The notes beneath the pieces were generated by a model. That model saw only the letters and a program-made list of their open reading frames with translations. It did no database searches and was not told the DNA's origin. The position numbers were made by a program, and so were the translations under genes. Below, one piece after another: positions 36,424-45,576 of a stretch of 63,724 bases of DNA (its first letter is position 1; each line of letters begins with the position of its first letter). The DNA lies in NCBI GenBank assembly GCA_049611805.1, contig JBMZAX010000013.1, forward strand, positions 1 through 63,724. The letters run 5' to 3'. This DNA is from UBA7378 sp049611805 (GTDB lineage: Bacteria > Pseudomonadota > Alphaproteobacteria > RS24).

Positions 36424-37161
36424 TTAATTCGCTTTTTGGGCCACCAGGTCCATGAAGTCGCGAATACGGCCGGCATTTACACCGAGATCGGAAAGACCGA
36501 CACGCGAGGCAGAGCGCATATCCACCCGCACACTGCCGGCTTCTTCGGCCACACGAATAATGACATCGTCACGAAAGCCGAAAAACGGCGTTGAAGCGGT
36601 CGCTTCAATATAGCCGAGATTGGCGTTTTCCGCGTGAACCACCCAGCCCGAAACCTCAACCGCCTCGCGCACCAGCGCAAAGGCTTCCGCTTTCGCCATT
36701 GGCAGCATGGTCGGCCCGATATCGGTGTAATAGGCTTTTTGCGCGGCCAGAACCTCGGCATCAATATCCAGACTATTATCTGAAACTGACCGCTTGCGGG
36801 GCACTTCGACAAAGATTGGCGGGTCTTCCAAATCGGTGGTGATGTCATGGATCATCGGCACGCCGGCACCTTGACGCACCGTATTCAACGGCGCGACGAG
36901 TACAAGCAAAGCCACCACCAGAGCGCTCAGAGCCCGCGCCGGTTTGCCCTGCTCGCCCCGCGCGCCAAGAACCGCGCCGACCAACCCGAACAGCGCGGCC
37001 AGTGCTGCAAGCAACACCCCTCCGGCAAAGGCCAGCAGCGCAAGCTGGAAGTCGACAAACCGCAGGCGGTAAAGGCCGCCCGCAATCAACATGACCAGCG
37101 GTGAAAAGATTGCAAGACGCAAAGCCCAAACAGCAAGATGCCCCGAAATTTTACCGCCCAT
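36424..37161 (-). CDS. DUF1499 domain protein with membrane helices
   Basis: 245 residues. Three N-terminal hydrophobic segments (about 10-30, 38-65, 78-98) precede a periplasmic or cytosolic DUF1499 domain, recognised by IHDITTDLEDPPIF, AFALVREAVEVSGWVV, YIEATASTPFFGFRDDVIIR and VRVDMRSASRVGLSDLGVNA. The family is widespread with unknown function. It ends a two-gene minus-strand unit whose first gene is the acyl-CoA ligase, 2 bp apart. Confidence 0.88.
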   Translation of the reverse strand: MGGKISGHLAVWALRLAIFSPLVMLIAGGLYRLRFVDFQLALLAFAGGVLLAALAALFGLVGAVLGARGEQGKPARALSALVVALLVLVAPLNTVRQGAGVPMIHDITTDLEDPPIFVEVPRKRSVSDNSLDIDAEVLAAQKAYYTDIGPTMLPMAKAEAFALVREAVEVSGWVVHAENANLGYIEATASTPFFGFRDDVIIRVAEEAGSVRVDMRSASRVGLSDLGVNAGRIRDFMDLVAQKAN

Positions 37162-37163
37162 GA

Positions 37164-38807
37164 CTATTCGGCCACGGCTTCGGCTGTTGGCAGCGTGTAA
37201 CCTTCAAATTGCTGGCGCAAGGTCAGCTTCTGAATTTTGCCGGTCGCCGTATGGGGAATTTCATCCACGAAAGCAACATCATCCGGCATCCACCATTTGG
37301 CGATTTTGCCTTCCAGATAGCCGAGGATTTCCTCCTTGGTGACGTCTTCACCCTCATTTTTGACAACGATCAGCAGCGGGCGCTCGTCCCATTTCGGGTG
37401 GGCAATGCCAATAACGGCGGCTTCCTGAACCTTTTCGTGGCCCACGGCGATATTTTCAATCTCGATGGAAGAAATCCACTCACCGCCGGATTTGATGACA
37501 TCTTTTGAGCGGTCGGTGATCTGCATGAACCCCAAGGGATCAATCGTGGCGACGTCGCCCGTGTCGAAGAACCCGTCTTCGTCAAGGATTTGGCCGCCAT
37601 CGCCCTTGATATATTCACCGACAACAAACGGCCCGCGCACCATCAAATGCCCAAACGCCTTGCCGTCGCGCGGCAGTTCATTGCCGTCATCATCGGTAAT
37701 TTTCATTTCCATCAAATAGGGTGGGCGGCCTTGCTTCACCTTAATGTCCATTTGTTCATCAAAGGTCATGTTTTCCATGCCGGCCTTGAAGCTGGCAATC
37801 GTGCCCAGCGGCGACATTTCGGTCATCCCCCAAGCATGTTTGACGGACACACCATAATCGCGCTCGAATTTTTCGAGCATGACACGCGGCACAGCCGACC
37901 CGCCAATAACCACGGTTTCGAGGCTTGGCAATTCCAGCTTATTGCTTTCCAGATGCTGCATCAGCATCAACCAGACCGTCGGCACGGCCGCCGTGAATGT
38001 CACATTTTCTTCCGTCAAAAGCTGATAAATGCTCTCGCCGTCCATATTCGGGCCGGGATTGACAATTTTTGCCCCTACGGCAGGCGCACCAAAGGCAAGC
38101 CCCCAGGCATTGGCGTGGAACAGCGGCACAACAGGCAACAGGCTGTCGACGCTTCTGATCCCCATAACGTCCGAAGAATTACCGACCAGCGTGTGCAATA
38201 CGTTTGAGCGGTGCGTGTAGCAAACGCCCTTGGGGTTTCCGGTGGTGCCGGATGTGTAGCACATGCCGCACGGCGCGCGCTCGTCAACCTCAACCCAGTT
38301 GAAATCTCCCGACTGCCCGTCAATCAAATCTTCATAGCAATGCACATTGGAAAGCGTTGTTTCCGGCATGTTGGCGGCATCCGTCATGACAATGAAGCCC
38401 TTGACGTTCGGAATTTCCTTTTCAATGCCTTCAAGAACCGGCACGAAAGTCAGATCGGTAAAAATAACCTTATCGCCGGCATGGTTGATAATATAGCTCA
38501 ACTGGTCGGCAAACAGGCGCGGGTTCAATGTGTGATAAACCCCTCCAATGCCGGTAATGCCATACCACGCTTCAAAGTGGCGATGCGTGTTCCAGGCCAG
38601 TGTCGCCAGAACATCGCCCTGCCCGAAACCCAGCGCTTGCAGGGCTTGTGAGAGCTTGCGGCTGCGCAAATGCGCGTCCGCATAAGTTTCACGGTGAATA
38701 TTGCCTTCAACAAGGCGCGAGACAATTTCGCGCTCCGGATGGTTTACAAGCGCATGGTCCAAAATACGGTTGACCAAAAGCGGCACATCCTGCATGGCTC
38801 CAAACAT
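37164..38807 (-). CDS. Acyl-CoA ligase, DmdB/long-chain fatty-acid-CoA ligase type
   Basis: 547 residues of the ANL superfamily. P-loop YTSGTTGNPKGVCYTHRSNV, AMP-binding HAWGMTEMSPLGT, hinge ITDRSKDVIKSGGEWISSIE and C-terminal Lys in TATGKIQKLTLR are intact. Overall form, including LATLAWNTHRHFEAWYGITG and YHTLNPRLFADQLSYIINHA, is that of the subgroup containing methylmercaptopropionate-CoA ligase DmdB and medium-chain ligases; sequence alone does not prove DMSP use. GGGAG lies seven bases before the ATG. A palindrome lies in the divergent promoter region upstream. Confidence 0.9.
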   Translation of the reverse strand: MFGAMQDVPLLVNRILDHALVNHPEREIVSRLVEGNIHRETYADAHLRSRKLSQALQALGFGQGDVLATLAWNTHRHFEAWYGITGIGGVYHTLNPRLFADQLSYIINHAGDKVIFTDLTFVPVLEGIEKEIPNVKGFIVMTDAANMPETTLSNVHCYEDLIDGQSGDFNWVEVDERAPCGMCYTSGTTGNPKGVCYTHRSNVLHTLVGNSSDVMGIRSVDSLLPVVPLFHANAWGLAFGAPAVGAKIVNPGPNMDGESIYQLLTEENVTFTAAVPTVWLMLMQHLESNKLELPSLETVVIGGSAVPRVMLEKFERDYGVSVKHAWGMTEMSPLGTIASFKAGMENMTFDEQMDIKVKQGRPPYLMEMKITDDDGNELPRDGKAFGHLMVRGPFVVGEYIKGDGGQILDEDGFFDTGDVATIDPLGFMQITDRSKDVIKSGGEWISSIEIENIAVGHEKVQEAAVIGIAHPKWDERPLLIVVKNEGEDVTKEEILGYLEGKIAKWWMPDDVAFVDEIPHTATGKIQKLTLRQQFEGYTLPTAEAVAE

Positions 38808-38834
38808 AATGAATCTCCCTCAAAATATTTAATT

Positions 38835-38849
38835 GTTCATCTTATGAAC
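38835..38849. promoter_or_regulatory. Palindromic operator candidate in a divergent promoter region
   Basis: GTTCATCTTATGAAC is a perfect 6-bp inverted repeat around a 3-nt centre, in the 100-bp space between the acyl-CoA ligase and amidase genes. A weak sigma70-type pair (TTGCCG at 38862, 17-bp spacer, TCTAGT at 38885) could drive the amidase gene. The regulator is unknown. Confidence 0.4.
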
Positions 38850-38907
38850 TTCTGCGTAATCTTGCCGTAAACAGGCTGTCAAAGTCTAGTGCAGGGGGAA
38901 GAAAAAT

Positions 38908-40362
38908 ATGACTATTCTGGAATTGAGCGCCGCGCAAATCGGCGACAAAATAAGCCGCGGTGAACTGACCTCGGCAGAAGTAACGGCATTTTTTATCGAG
39001 CGCATTGAAAAGCACAATCTCGACGTGAACGCCGTGATTGACACACGCTTCGACAAAGCCCTCACGGAAGCAAAGCTGGCTGACGAAAAGCGCGAAGCCG
39101 GCACTATTGACGGGCCGCTGCACGGGGTGCCCATGACCATCAAGGATGCTTTTGAGGTTGTCGGCCTGACCTGCGATGTCGGCTATCCGGCCTTTGCGGG
39201 CAAGGTTTCGCAAACAGATGCAGTGGTCGTGCAACGTCTGAAAGCGGCCGGTGCCATTATCATCGGCAAAACCAACACGCCGCTTTTGTGCGCCGATTTG
39301 CAAAGCTATAACGACCTGCACGGCACAACCAATAATCCGCATAATCCGGCGCATACGCCGGGCGGTTCGTCGGGTGGCTCGGCGGCGGCGCTGGCGGCCG
39401 GTTTCACCCCGCTGGAATTTGGCAGCGATATTGGCGGCTCAATCCGCACACCGGCGCATTTTTGCGGTCTGTTCGGCCACAAGCCGACATATGGCATTAT
39501 TCCCGCGCGCGGCCATGTGCCGCCCGTCCATGGCGCATTGACCGAAAGCGCCCTCAGCGTGGTCGGCCCGCTGGCGCGCAGTGTCAATGATGTTGAACTG
39601 GCCTTTAACCTCACTGTGGGCCTTGAGGGGCAAAAAGCCGCCGCCCTTAAACTCACCCTGCCCGAACCCCGCGCAACAAAGCCGAAAGATTTGCGCGTCG
39701 GGCTGTGGCCGGGCGACCCCTATTGTCCGATTGAGGATGAAATTGCCGCCGGCATCACCCGCGCGGCCAAAACGCTGGAAGAACAGGGCGCAACAATTGT
39801 CGATGCAAGACCGGATTTCACACTGGCCGAGCATCACGAAGTTTATCTGATGAATTTGGCGCCCATCATTGCCACGGGCTTCCCCGCCGCCGAGATTGAA
39901 AATCTGGCAAAAGCGGTTGAAAACGCCGCACCGGACGATAAATCCGCCAATATCATTCAGGCGCGCGGTGCTTTGCTGGCGCATCGTGAATGGCTGGTCT
40001 GGCACGAAATGAAGGCGCGTCTCGGCGCAAAATGGGCGGCGCTTTTTGAAAGTATTGATGTTTTGCTGGCCCCGGCAACCCCGACCCCGGCCATGCCGCA
40101 CATGCAGGACAAGCCCTTTAACGCGCGCGAAATTACCGTAAATGGCGTGCAACGGCCCTATTCCGACAATGTTGTCTGGGCGGGTCTGGCGTCTTTATGC
40201 GAGTTACCGGCCACGGCTGTTCCGCTCGGCAAACATTCATCGGGCCTGCCGATCGGCATGCAAATTATCGGCCCGGCCTATGGCGACAAAACCACCATGG
40301 CCGCCGCGCGCATGCTGGAACAGGCCGGTTTCGCCTTTGCGCGCCCCGAAGCCTATGGCTGA
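38908..40362 (+). CDS. Amidase signature family enzyme
   Basis: 484 residues. The Ser-cisSer-Lys triad is complete: Lys79 (MTIKDAFEV), Ser154 (GGSSGGSAAALAAG) and Ser178 (SDIGGSIRTPAHFCG). The enzyme hydrolyses a carboxamide to acid and ammonia; the amide is not predictable. No signal peptide and no GatB/GatC genes nearby, so it is not glutamyl-tRNA amidotransferase. GGGGGAAG precedes the ATG. It is divergent from an acyl-CoA ligase which could activate the released acid; that link is inference. Confidence 0.93.
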   Translation: MTILELSAAQIGDKISRGELTSAEVTAFFIERIEKHNLDVNAVIDTRFDKALTEAKLADEKREAGTIDGPLHGVPMTIKDAFEVVGLTCDVGYPAFAGKVSQTDAVVVQRLKAAGAIIIGKTNTPLLCADLQSYNDLHGTTNNPHNPAHTPGGSSGGSAAALAAGFTPLEFGSDIGGSIRTPAHFCGLFGHKPTYGIIPARGHVPPVHGALTESALSVVGPLARSVNDVELAFNLTVGLEGQKAAALKLTLPEPRATKPKDLRVGLWPGDPYCPIEDEIAAGITRAAKTLEEQGATIVDARPDFTLAEHHEVYLMNLAPIIATGFPAAEIENLAKAVENAAPDDKSANIIQARGALLAHREWLVWHEMKARLGAKWAALFESIDVLLAPATPTPAMPHMQDKPFNAREITVNGVQRPYSDNVVWAGLASLCELPATAVPLGKHSSGLPIGMQIIGPAYGDKTTMAAARMLEQAGFAFARPEAYG

Positions 40363-40381
40363 CAGAGTTTTAAAATAAAAC

Positions 40382-40987
40382 CTAAGGATAAAGGCGCTGT
40401 GTCTGCCACGCCGCATCGGGTGCGGGCCGCGCATAGACCAGCCGGTCGTGCAGCCGGTGGTTGCCGTCCTGCCAAAACTCGATACTGAGCGGGGTAACAC
40501 GCCGCCCCGACCAGTGCGGCGGGCGGGGAATCTCGTCTTGACCGGCAAAACGCGCTTCCATGTCGGCATAGGCCGCATCAAGCTCGGCCCTGTCTGCCAG
40601 TGCGCGCGATTGTTGCGACGCCCATGCCCCCAACCGGCTTTCGCGGCTGCGTGAGGCATAATAGGCATCGGCTTCCGCATCATCCACGGCGCTGACCGGC
40701 CCGCGCACGCGCACCTGGCGTTGCAGGCTCTTCCAGTGAAAACACAAAGCCGCCTGCGGGTGGCTTTCCAGCTCACCTCCTTTTTGGCTTTCAAGATTGG
40801 TGTAAAACACAAAACCCCGCGCATCGACCCCCTTCAACAAAACCATACGCACATTGGGCAGCGCATTTTCGTCGGCCGTGGCAAGCGCCACGGCGTTGGG
40901 ATCGTTCACTTCGCTCCGGACGGCCTCGGCCATCCAACTGTCAAACAGTCCGAACGGGTCTTCGGGCGGGCTATCGAATAATGTCAT
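40382..40987 (-). CDS. pdxH: Pyridoxamine 5'-phosphate oxidase
   Basis: 201-residue FMN enzyme for the last step of pyridoxal 5'-phosphate synthesis. Family features: VRMVLLKGVDARGFVFYTNL (FMN and substrate binding), KGGELESHPQAALCFHWKSL, RQVRVRGPVS, the SRESRLGAWASQQS loop, and the diagnostic C-terminus RLYP. The ATG at 40987 begins at the family start; the longer frame overlaps the divergent lipoprotein gene. The intergenic region to that gene is about 60 bp. Confidence 0.95.
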   Translation of the reverse strand: MTLFDSPPEDPFGLFDSWMAEAVRSEVNDPNAVALATADENALPNVRMVLLKGVDARGFVFYTNLESQKGGELESHPQAALCFHWKSLQRQVRVRGPVSAVDDAEADAYYASRSRESRLGAWASQQSRALADRAELDAAYADMEARFAGQDEIPRPPHWSGRRVTPLSIEFWQDGNHRLHDRLVYARPAPDAAWQTQRLYP

Positions 40988-41048
40988 CTGCCTATCGCTT
41001 TTACGTTTTTTCGGTTTTTTCCTTAAACCACGGACGTTATATAAGGCT

Positions 41049-41495
41049 ATGCCGCGCAGGTTCCAAAATAAATCTGTTGGCGCACTGGCCGCCGCCCTTA
41101 TCTGTATCTGTCTGGCCGGTTGCGCGCCGACACCGCAGACCCGCACATTTGTCGATGATTTCCAACGCGGGCTGGCCGCCTATGATCGTGGCGATTACGC
41201 CGCCGCGCACGCCTTCTGGCAGCCGCTGGCAGACAATTACGACCTCGCCGCATTGCGCAATATGGGCCATCTTTACCGGCTTGGGCAGGGCGTAGCACGC
41301 GATGGCGCAACAGCTGCCCGCTACTACACCCGCGCCGCCGAACTGGGCTTTGCCCCGGCACAGCTCAATCTGGCCGTGATGCTTTATGAAGGCGACGACA
41401 TTCCGGCTGACAAAAAAACCGCACGGCTTTGGGCACAACGCGCGGCGGATGCCGGATATGTTCCGGCCGGCAAATGGCTTGCCCTGTCGGACTAG
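41049..41495 (+). CDS. Sel1-repeat lipoprotein
   Basis: 148 residues. A lipoprotein signal ends CLAGC with the lipidated Cys25. Two to three Sel1/TPR-like repeats follow: DLAALRNMGHLYRLGQGVAR, AARYYTRAAELGFAPAQLNL and ARLWAQRAADAGYVPAGKWL. Such proteins are usually periplasmic scaffolds. It precedes fabI by 73 bp in the same direction and is divergent from pdxH. Confidence 0.87.
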   Translation: MPRRFQNKSVGALAAALICICLAGCAPTPQTRTFVDDFQRGLAAYDRGDYAAAHAFWQPLADNYDLAALRNMGHLYRLGQGVARDGATAARYYTRAAELGFAPAQLNLAVMLYEGDDIPADKKTARLWAQRAADAGYVPAGKWLALSD

Positions 41496-41568
41496 CTTTT
41501 ACAGGGCACTAGGTTTTGCAGGCGGAGCAGTTTATACAGAAACATAGATATTTTCGACGAGGTGCAAG

Positions 41569-42354
41569 ATGCAAGGTTTAATGGCCGGAAAACGGGGATT
41601 GATTATGGGCGTCGCCAATCAGCGGTCGATTGCCTGGGGCATTGCCAAAGCATGCGCCGATGCCGGTGCCGAATTGGCTTTCACCTATCAGGGCGAAGCC
41701 CTTGAACGGCGCGTGCGCCCGCTGGCGGAAAGCGTTAACGCCGAAATTATGCCATGCGATGTCACCGATGCCGCCAGCTTGGACGCCGTTTTCGAAAAGC
41801 TGGAAAACGATTGGGGCAAGCTTGATTTTGTGGTGCATGCCATCGCCTTTGCCGACAAGGATGAGTTGACGGGACGCTATGTCGACACCTCGCCGCAAAA
41901 TTTCCAGATGAGCCTCAATATTTCTTGTTACAGCTTCACCGCTGTCACACAGCGCGCCGAGAAACTCATGACCGATGGCGGGTCGCTCATTACGCTTTCC
42001 TATTTCGGGGCCGAAAAAGTCATTCCGCATTACAATGTTATGGGAGTGGCAAAGGCGGCTCTGGAAGCCAGCGTGCGCTATCTCGCGACCGATTTGGGGC
42101 CGAAAAACATTCGCGTCAATTCCATTTCGGCCGGGCCGATTAAAACACTGGCCGCGGCCGGCATTTCCGGCATGCGCATGATGTTGAAATGGAATGAGGA
42201 AAACGCGCCCTTGCGCAAAAACGTGTCGATCGAAGAGGTCGGCAATGCCGCGCTTTATCTGCTGTCGGATATGGGCAGCGGCGTGACGGGCGAAAACCAC
42301 CATGTCGATGCCGGTTACAACACAATCGGCATGGGCGTCGTGGACGCAGATTAG
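41569..42354 (+). CDS. fabI: Enoyl-[acyl-carrier-protein] reductase, NADH
   Basis: 261-residue SDR-type reductase for the last step of each fatty-acid elongation cycle. Catalytic residues Tyr145, Tyr155 and Lys162 lie in ITLSYFGAEKVIPHYNVMGV and AK; the cofactor motif is GVANQRSIAWGIAKA. GAGG precedes the ATG. The next gene, aroC, starts 8 bp after its stop, so they are probably co-transcribed. Confidence 0.96.
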   Translation: MQGLMAGKRGLIMGVANQRSIAWGIAKACADAGAELAFTYQGEALERRVRPLAESVNAEIMPCDVTDAASLDAVFEKLENDWGKLDFVVHAIAFADKDELTGRYVDTSPQNFQMSLNISCYSFTAVTQRAEKLMTDGGSLITLSYFGAEKVIPHYNVMGVAKAALEASVRYLATDLGPKNIRVNSISAGPIKTLAAAGISGMRMMLKWNEENAPLRKNVSIEEVGNAALYLLSDMGSGVTGENHHVDAGYNTIGMGVVDAD

Positions 42355-42362
42355 GAAACCCC

Positions 42363-43460
42363 ATGTCGCATAACAGCTTCGGTCATCTGTTCCGCGTCAC
42401 CACTTGGGGCGAAAGCCACGGGCCTGCGCTGGGGTGTACGGTAGACGGCGCGCCCCCGCGCGTGCCGATCACGCAAGACGACATTCAGCACTGGCTCGAC
42501 CGGCGCAAACCCGGCCAGAACCGCTTCACCACGCAACGGCGCGAAGCCGATGCGGTGAAAATTCTGTCGGGCGTTTTTGAACATCCCGAAACCGGCGCGC
42601 AAGTCACCACGGGCACACCGATCCAGCTCATGATCGAAAATACCGACCAGCGGTCAAAAGACTATGGCGACATCAAGGACAAGTTCCGGCCCGGTCACGC
42701 CGATTACACCTATATGGAAAAATACGGGGTGCGCGACTATCGCGGCGGCGGGCGTCAATCGGCGCGCGAAACAGCCGCGCGCGTCGCCGCCGGAGCCATT
42801 GCACGCGCGATATTGCCCGAAATCACCATTCGCGGCGCGCTGGTGCAAATGGGCCCGCATGCCATTAATCGTGACAATTGGGACTGGGATGGGGTTGAAG
42901 AAAACCCGTTCTGGTGCCCCGACAAACGGGCCGCCGCCGAGTGGGAAGCCTATCTTGACGGGGTGCGCAAAGCCGGTTCGTCCTGCGGCGCGATAATTGA
43001 AATTGTCGCCAGCGGTGTGCCGGTCGGCTGGGGCGCACCGGTCTATGGCAAGCTGGACACCGAATTGGCCGCCGCCATGATGAGCATTAATGCCGTAAAA
43101 GGCGTCGAGATTGGAAACGGCTTTGCCGCCGCCGCACTGAGCGGCGAGGAAAATGCCGATGAAATGGCACGCGATGGCGACAGTGTGGCCTTCACCAGCA
43201 ATCATGCCGGGGGCGTGCTGGGCGGCATTTCGACCGGACAGGATATTGTCGTGCGCTTTGCCGTGAAGCCAACCTCGTCAATTTTGACGCCGCGCCGCAC
43301 GGTTGACCGCGCCGGTGCGGAAACCGAGATTGTCACCAAGGGCCGCCACGACCCGTGCGTCGGCATTCGTGCCGTGCCCGTTGGCGAGGCGATGATGGCT
43401 TGCGTGCTGGCCGACCACAAACTGCGCCATATCGGACAAACCGGTGCCGCGCCAGCCTGA
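42363..43460 (+). CDS. aroC: Chorismate synthase
   Basis: 365 residues. The enzyme converts EPSP to chorismate using reduced FMN. Family signatures: WGESHGPALGCTVDG at the start, RPGHADYTYMEKYGVRDYRG and GGGRQSARETAARVAAGA, SNHAGGVLGGISTGQDIVVR, and RHDPCVGIRAVPVGEAM. Length agrees with the bacterial family. AGGAAACCCC precedes the ATG; its TGA overlaps the thiE ATG. Confidence 0.97.
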   Translation: MSHNSFGHLFRVTTWGESHGPALGCTVDGAPPRVPITQDDIQHWLDRRKPGQNRFTTQRREADAVKILSGVFEHPETGAQVTTGTPIQLMIENTDQRSKDYGDIKDKFRPGHADYTYMEKYGVRDYRGGGRQSARETAARVAAGAIARAILPEITIRGALVQMGPHAINRDNWDWDGVEENPFWCPDKRAAAEWEAYLDGVRKAGSSCGAIIEIVASGVPVGWGAPVYGKLDTELAAAMMSINAVKGVEIGNGFAAAALSGEENADEMARDGDSVAFTSNHAGGVLGGISTGQDIVVRFAVKPTSSILTPRRTVDRAGAETEIVTKGRHDPCVGIRAVPVGEAMMACVLADHKLRHIGQTGAAPA

Positions 43461-44110
43461 TGCGCCGCCCCGCCCCCCGCCTTTACCTGATTACACCACC
43501 GCAATTCGAGCTTGAGGCTTTTGCCCCGACGCTGGATGAAACCCTGCAAGCCGGTGACATTGCCTGCCTGCAAATTCGGCTGAAACAGCCCGACGGCACA
43601 CCCGTTGAGGATGACACCATCCGCCGCGCGGTCGAAATTTTATGCCCGCTCGCCCAGCAACATAATGTTGCCGTGCTGTTGAACGACCGGCCCGATCTCG
43701 CCCGCGAATTGGGCTGCGATGGCGTGCATATCGGGCAAAATGACATGGACTATGCGCAAGCCCGCGCGCTGCTGGGAGACAAGGCGATTGTCGGCGTGAC
43801 GTGCCATGCCTCGCGTCACCTCGCCATGCTCGCCGGTGATGCCGGTGCCGATTATGTGGCGTTTGGGGCGTTTTTCGACACCACGACCAAAGACACAAAC
43901 ACCCGACCCACACCCGATATTTTGACCTGGTGGCAGGAAGTCATGGAGCCGCCTTGCGTGGCGATTGGCGGCATTACGCCTGAAAATGGCGATATATTGG
44001 CCGCGGCCGGTGCTGATTTTCTCGCCGTCTCCGGCAGCGTGTGGCAACACCGTGAGGGGCCGGTTGCCGCCGTGCGCGCCTTCGATAAAATTTTTGCCGC
44101 CTATCGCTGA
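43460..44110 (+). CDS. thiE: Thiamine phosphate synthase
   Basis: 216 residues of the ThiE TIM-barrel family, joining hydroxymethylpyrimidine diphosphate and thiazole phosphate. Features: LYLITPP opening, IACLQIRLKQPDG, VAVLLNDRPDLARELGCDGV followed by HIGQNDMDYAQARALLG, and CVAIGGITPENGDILAAAGA. The pyrophosphate-binding region is less canonical than in E. coli ThiE, with GAFFDTTTKDTNTRP in place of the usual GPxFPTxTK; a TenI-like variant is possible. The ATG overlaps the aroC stop. No other thi genes are adjacent. Confidence 0.83.
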   Translation: MRRPAPRLYLITPPQFELEAFAPTLDETLQAGDIACLQIRLKQPDGTPVEDDTIRRAVEILCPLAQQHNVAVLLNDRPDLARELGCDGVHIGQNDMDYAQARALLGDKAIVGVTCHASRHLAMLAGDAGADYVAFGAFFDTTTKDTNTRPTPDILTWWQEVMEPPCVAIGGITPENGDILAAAGADFLAVSGSVWQHREGPVAAVRAFDKIFAAYR

Positions 44111-44195
44111 GCGCATCTGCGCGTAAATGGCAAATTTGCTTTTTCAATCCGCCTTCGCATGCTATCAGAGCGCAAACGGTTTTGAGGTTTGAGCA

Positions 44196-44759
44196 ATGAA
44201 AATCAACGGCAATGAAATCCGTCCCGGAAATGTTATCCAGCACAATGGCAGCCTGTGGGCGGTTGCCAAGCTTCAGCATGTAAAACCGGGCAAGGGCGGT
44301 GCCTTTGCCCAGGTGGAACTGAAAAACCTGATGAACGGATCGAAATTGAACGAGCGTTTCCGCTCATCCGAAACGGTCGAGCGCGTGCGGCTGGAGCAAA
44401 ACGACTATCAGTTTCTGTATGAAGCCGACGCCATGCTGGTGTTTATGAATACCGATAATTACGAGCAGATTGAATTGCAAAGCGATTTTGTCGGCGAGCG
44501 CACGGCGTTTTTGCAAGACGGCATGATGGTGGTGGTGGAAAGCCACGAAGGTCGCCCGATCGGTGTGCGCCTGCCCGATCAGGTGACGCTGGAGGTCAGC
44601 GAAACCGAACCGGTCGTCAAAGGTCAGACCGCGGCTTCCTCGAACAAGCCGGCCGTGCTCGAAAATGGTGTGCGGATCATGGTGCCGCCCTTTGTCGAAG
44701 CCGGAGACAAAATCGTGGTCGACACCAACGAAGTCACCTACATCAAACGCGCCGATTAA
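44196..44759 (+). CDS. efp: Elongation factor P
   Basis: 187 residues in three beta-barrel domains. EF-P relieves ribosome stalling at polyproline. The tip of domain I carries Lys33 in VKPGKGGAFAQVELKNL, the position beta-lysylated by EpmA in many bacteria. Middle domain YEADAMLVFMNTDNYEQIEL and the C-terminal VPPFVEAGDKIVVDTNEVTY match the family. It starts 85 bp after thiE, and suhB begins 3 bp downstream. Confidence 0.97.
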   Translation: MKINGNEIRPGNVIQHNGSLWAVAKLQHVKPGKGGAFAQVELKNLMNGSKLNERFRSSETVERVRLEQNDYQFLYEADAMLVFMNTDNYEQIELQSDFVGERTAFLQDGMMVVVESHEGRPIGVRLPDQVTLEVSETEPVVKGQTAASSNKPAVLENGVRIMVPPFVEAGDKIVVDTNEVTYIKRAD

Positions 44760-44762
44760 GGC

Positions 44763-45548
44763 ATGGGCATACAATCAGCCAGTTTGAACGTTATGCGCGC
44801 GGCAGCCGAAAAAGCGGGCCGTGCCTTGCGCCGCGATTTCGGTGAAATTGAAAAATTGCAAGTGTCGCAAAAAGGCCCCGGCGATTTCGTAACAAATGCC
44901 GATTTGAAAGCCGAAAGCATCATCCGTGAAGAGCTGCAAACCGCGCGGCCCGGATATGGCTTGCTGATGGAAGAAAGCGGCGAGATTGAAGGCTCGGACA
45001 AAACCCATCGCTGGATTGTTGACCCGCTCGACGGCACCACCAATTTCATGCATGGCATTCCCCATTTTGCCATTTCCATCGCGCTTGAACGCGAAGGACG
45101 CCTCGTCGCCGGGCTGATTTACAATCCGGTGACGGATGAAATGTTTTTTGCAGAGCGCGGACAGGGCGCGTTTTCGCACAATACCCGCCTGCGGGTCGGC
45201 GGGCGCAATCGCCTGTCAGACGCGGTTTTTGCCTGCGGTGCCCCGCATGGCGAACGCGCCGGACGCGCCGAATTCATCACCGAAATGGAAACGCTTCTGC
45301 CAAAAGTTGCCGGCATTCGCCGCTTTGGTGCAGCCGCGCTAGATCTGGCTTATGTCGCCGCCGGTCGCGTTGACGGGTTCTGGGAACGCGGGCTTGCGCC
45401 GTGGGATATGGCCGCCGGCATTGTTATTTGCCGTGAGGCGGGCGGGCTTGTTTCGGATTTGAAAAACGGTTCCAAAATTTTCGAGACGGGCAATATTGTC
45501 GTTGCCAATGAAGCCCTGCACGGCGATTTGCTGAAGAATCTGGCCTGA
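44763..45548 (+). CDS. suhB: Inositol monophosphatase family protein (SuhB)
   Basis: 261 residues of the Mg-dependent Li-sensitive phosphatase family. Metal-binding motifs: Glu in LMEESG, DPLDGTTNF, and WERGLAPWDMAAG. It may dephosphorylate inositol monophosphate or act in rRNA transcription as SuhB does in E. coli. The start lies 3 bp after the efp stop; the efp-suhB pair is conserved among alphaproteobacteria. Confidence 0.95.
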   Translation: MGIQSASLNVMRAAAEKAGRALRRDFGEIEKLQVSQKGPGDFVTNADLKAESIIREELQTARPGYGLLMEESGEIEGSDKTHRWIVDPLDGTTNFMHGIPHFAISIALEREGRLVAGLIYNPVTDEMFFAERGQGAFSHNTRLRVGGRNRLSDAVFACGAPHGERAGRAEFITEMETLLPKVAGIRRFGAAALDLAYVAAGRVDGFWERGLAPWDMAAGIVICREAGGLVSDLKNGSKIFETGNIVVANEALHGDLLKNLA

Positions 45549-45576
45549 TTTACGGGTCTGGTTTTTGGCGCGCGCC

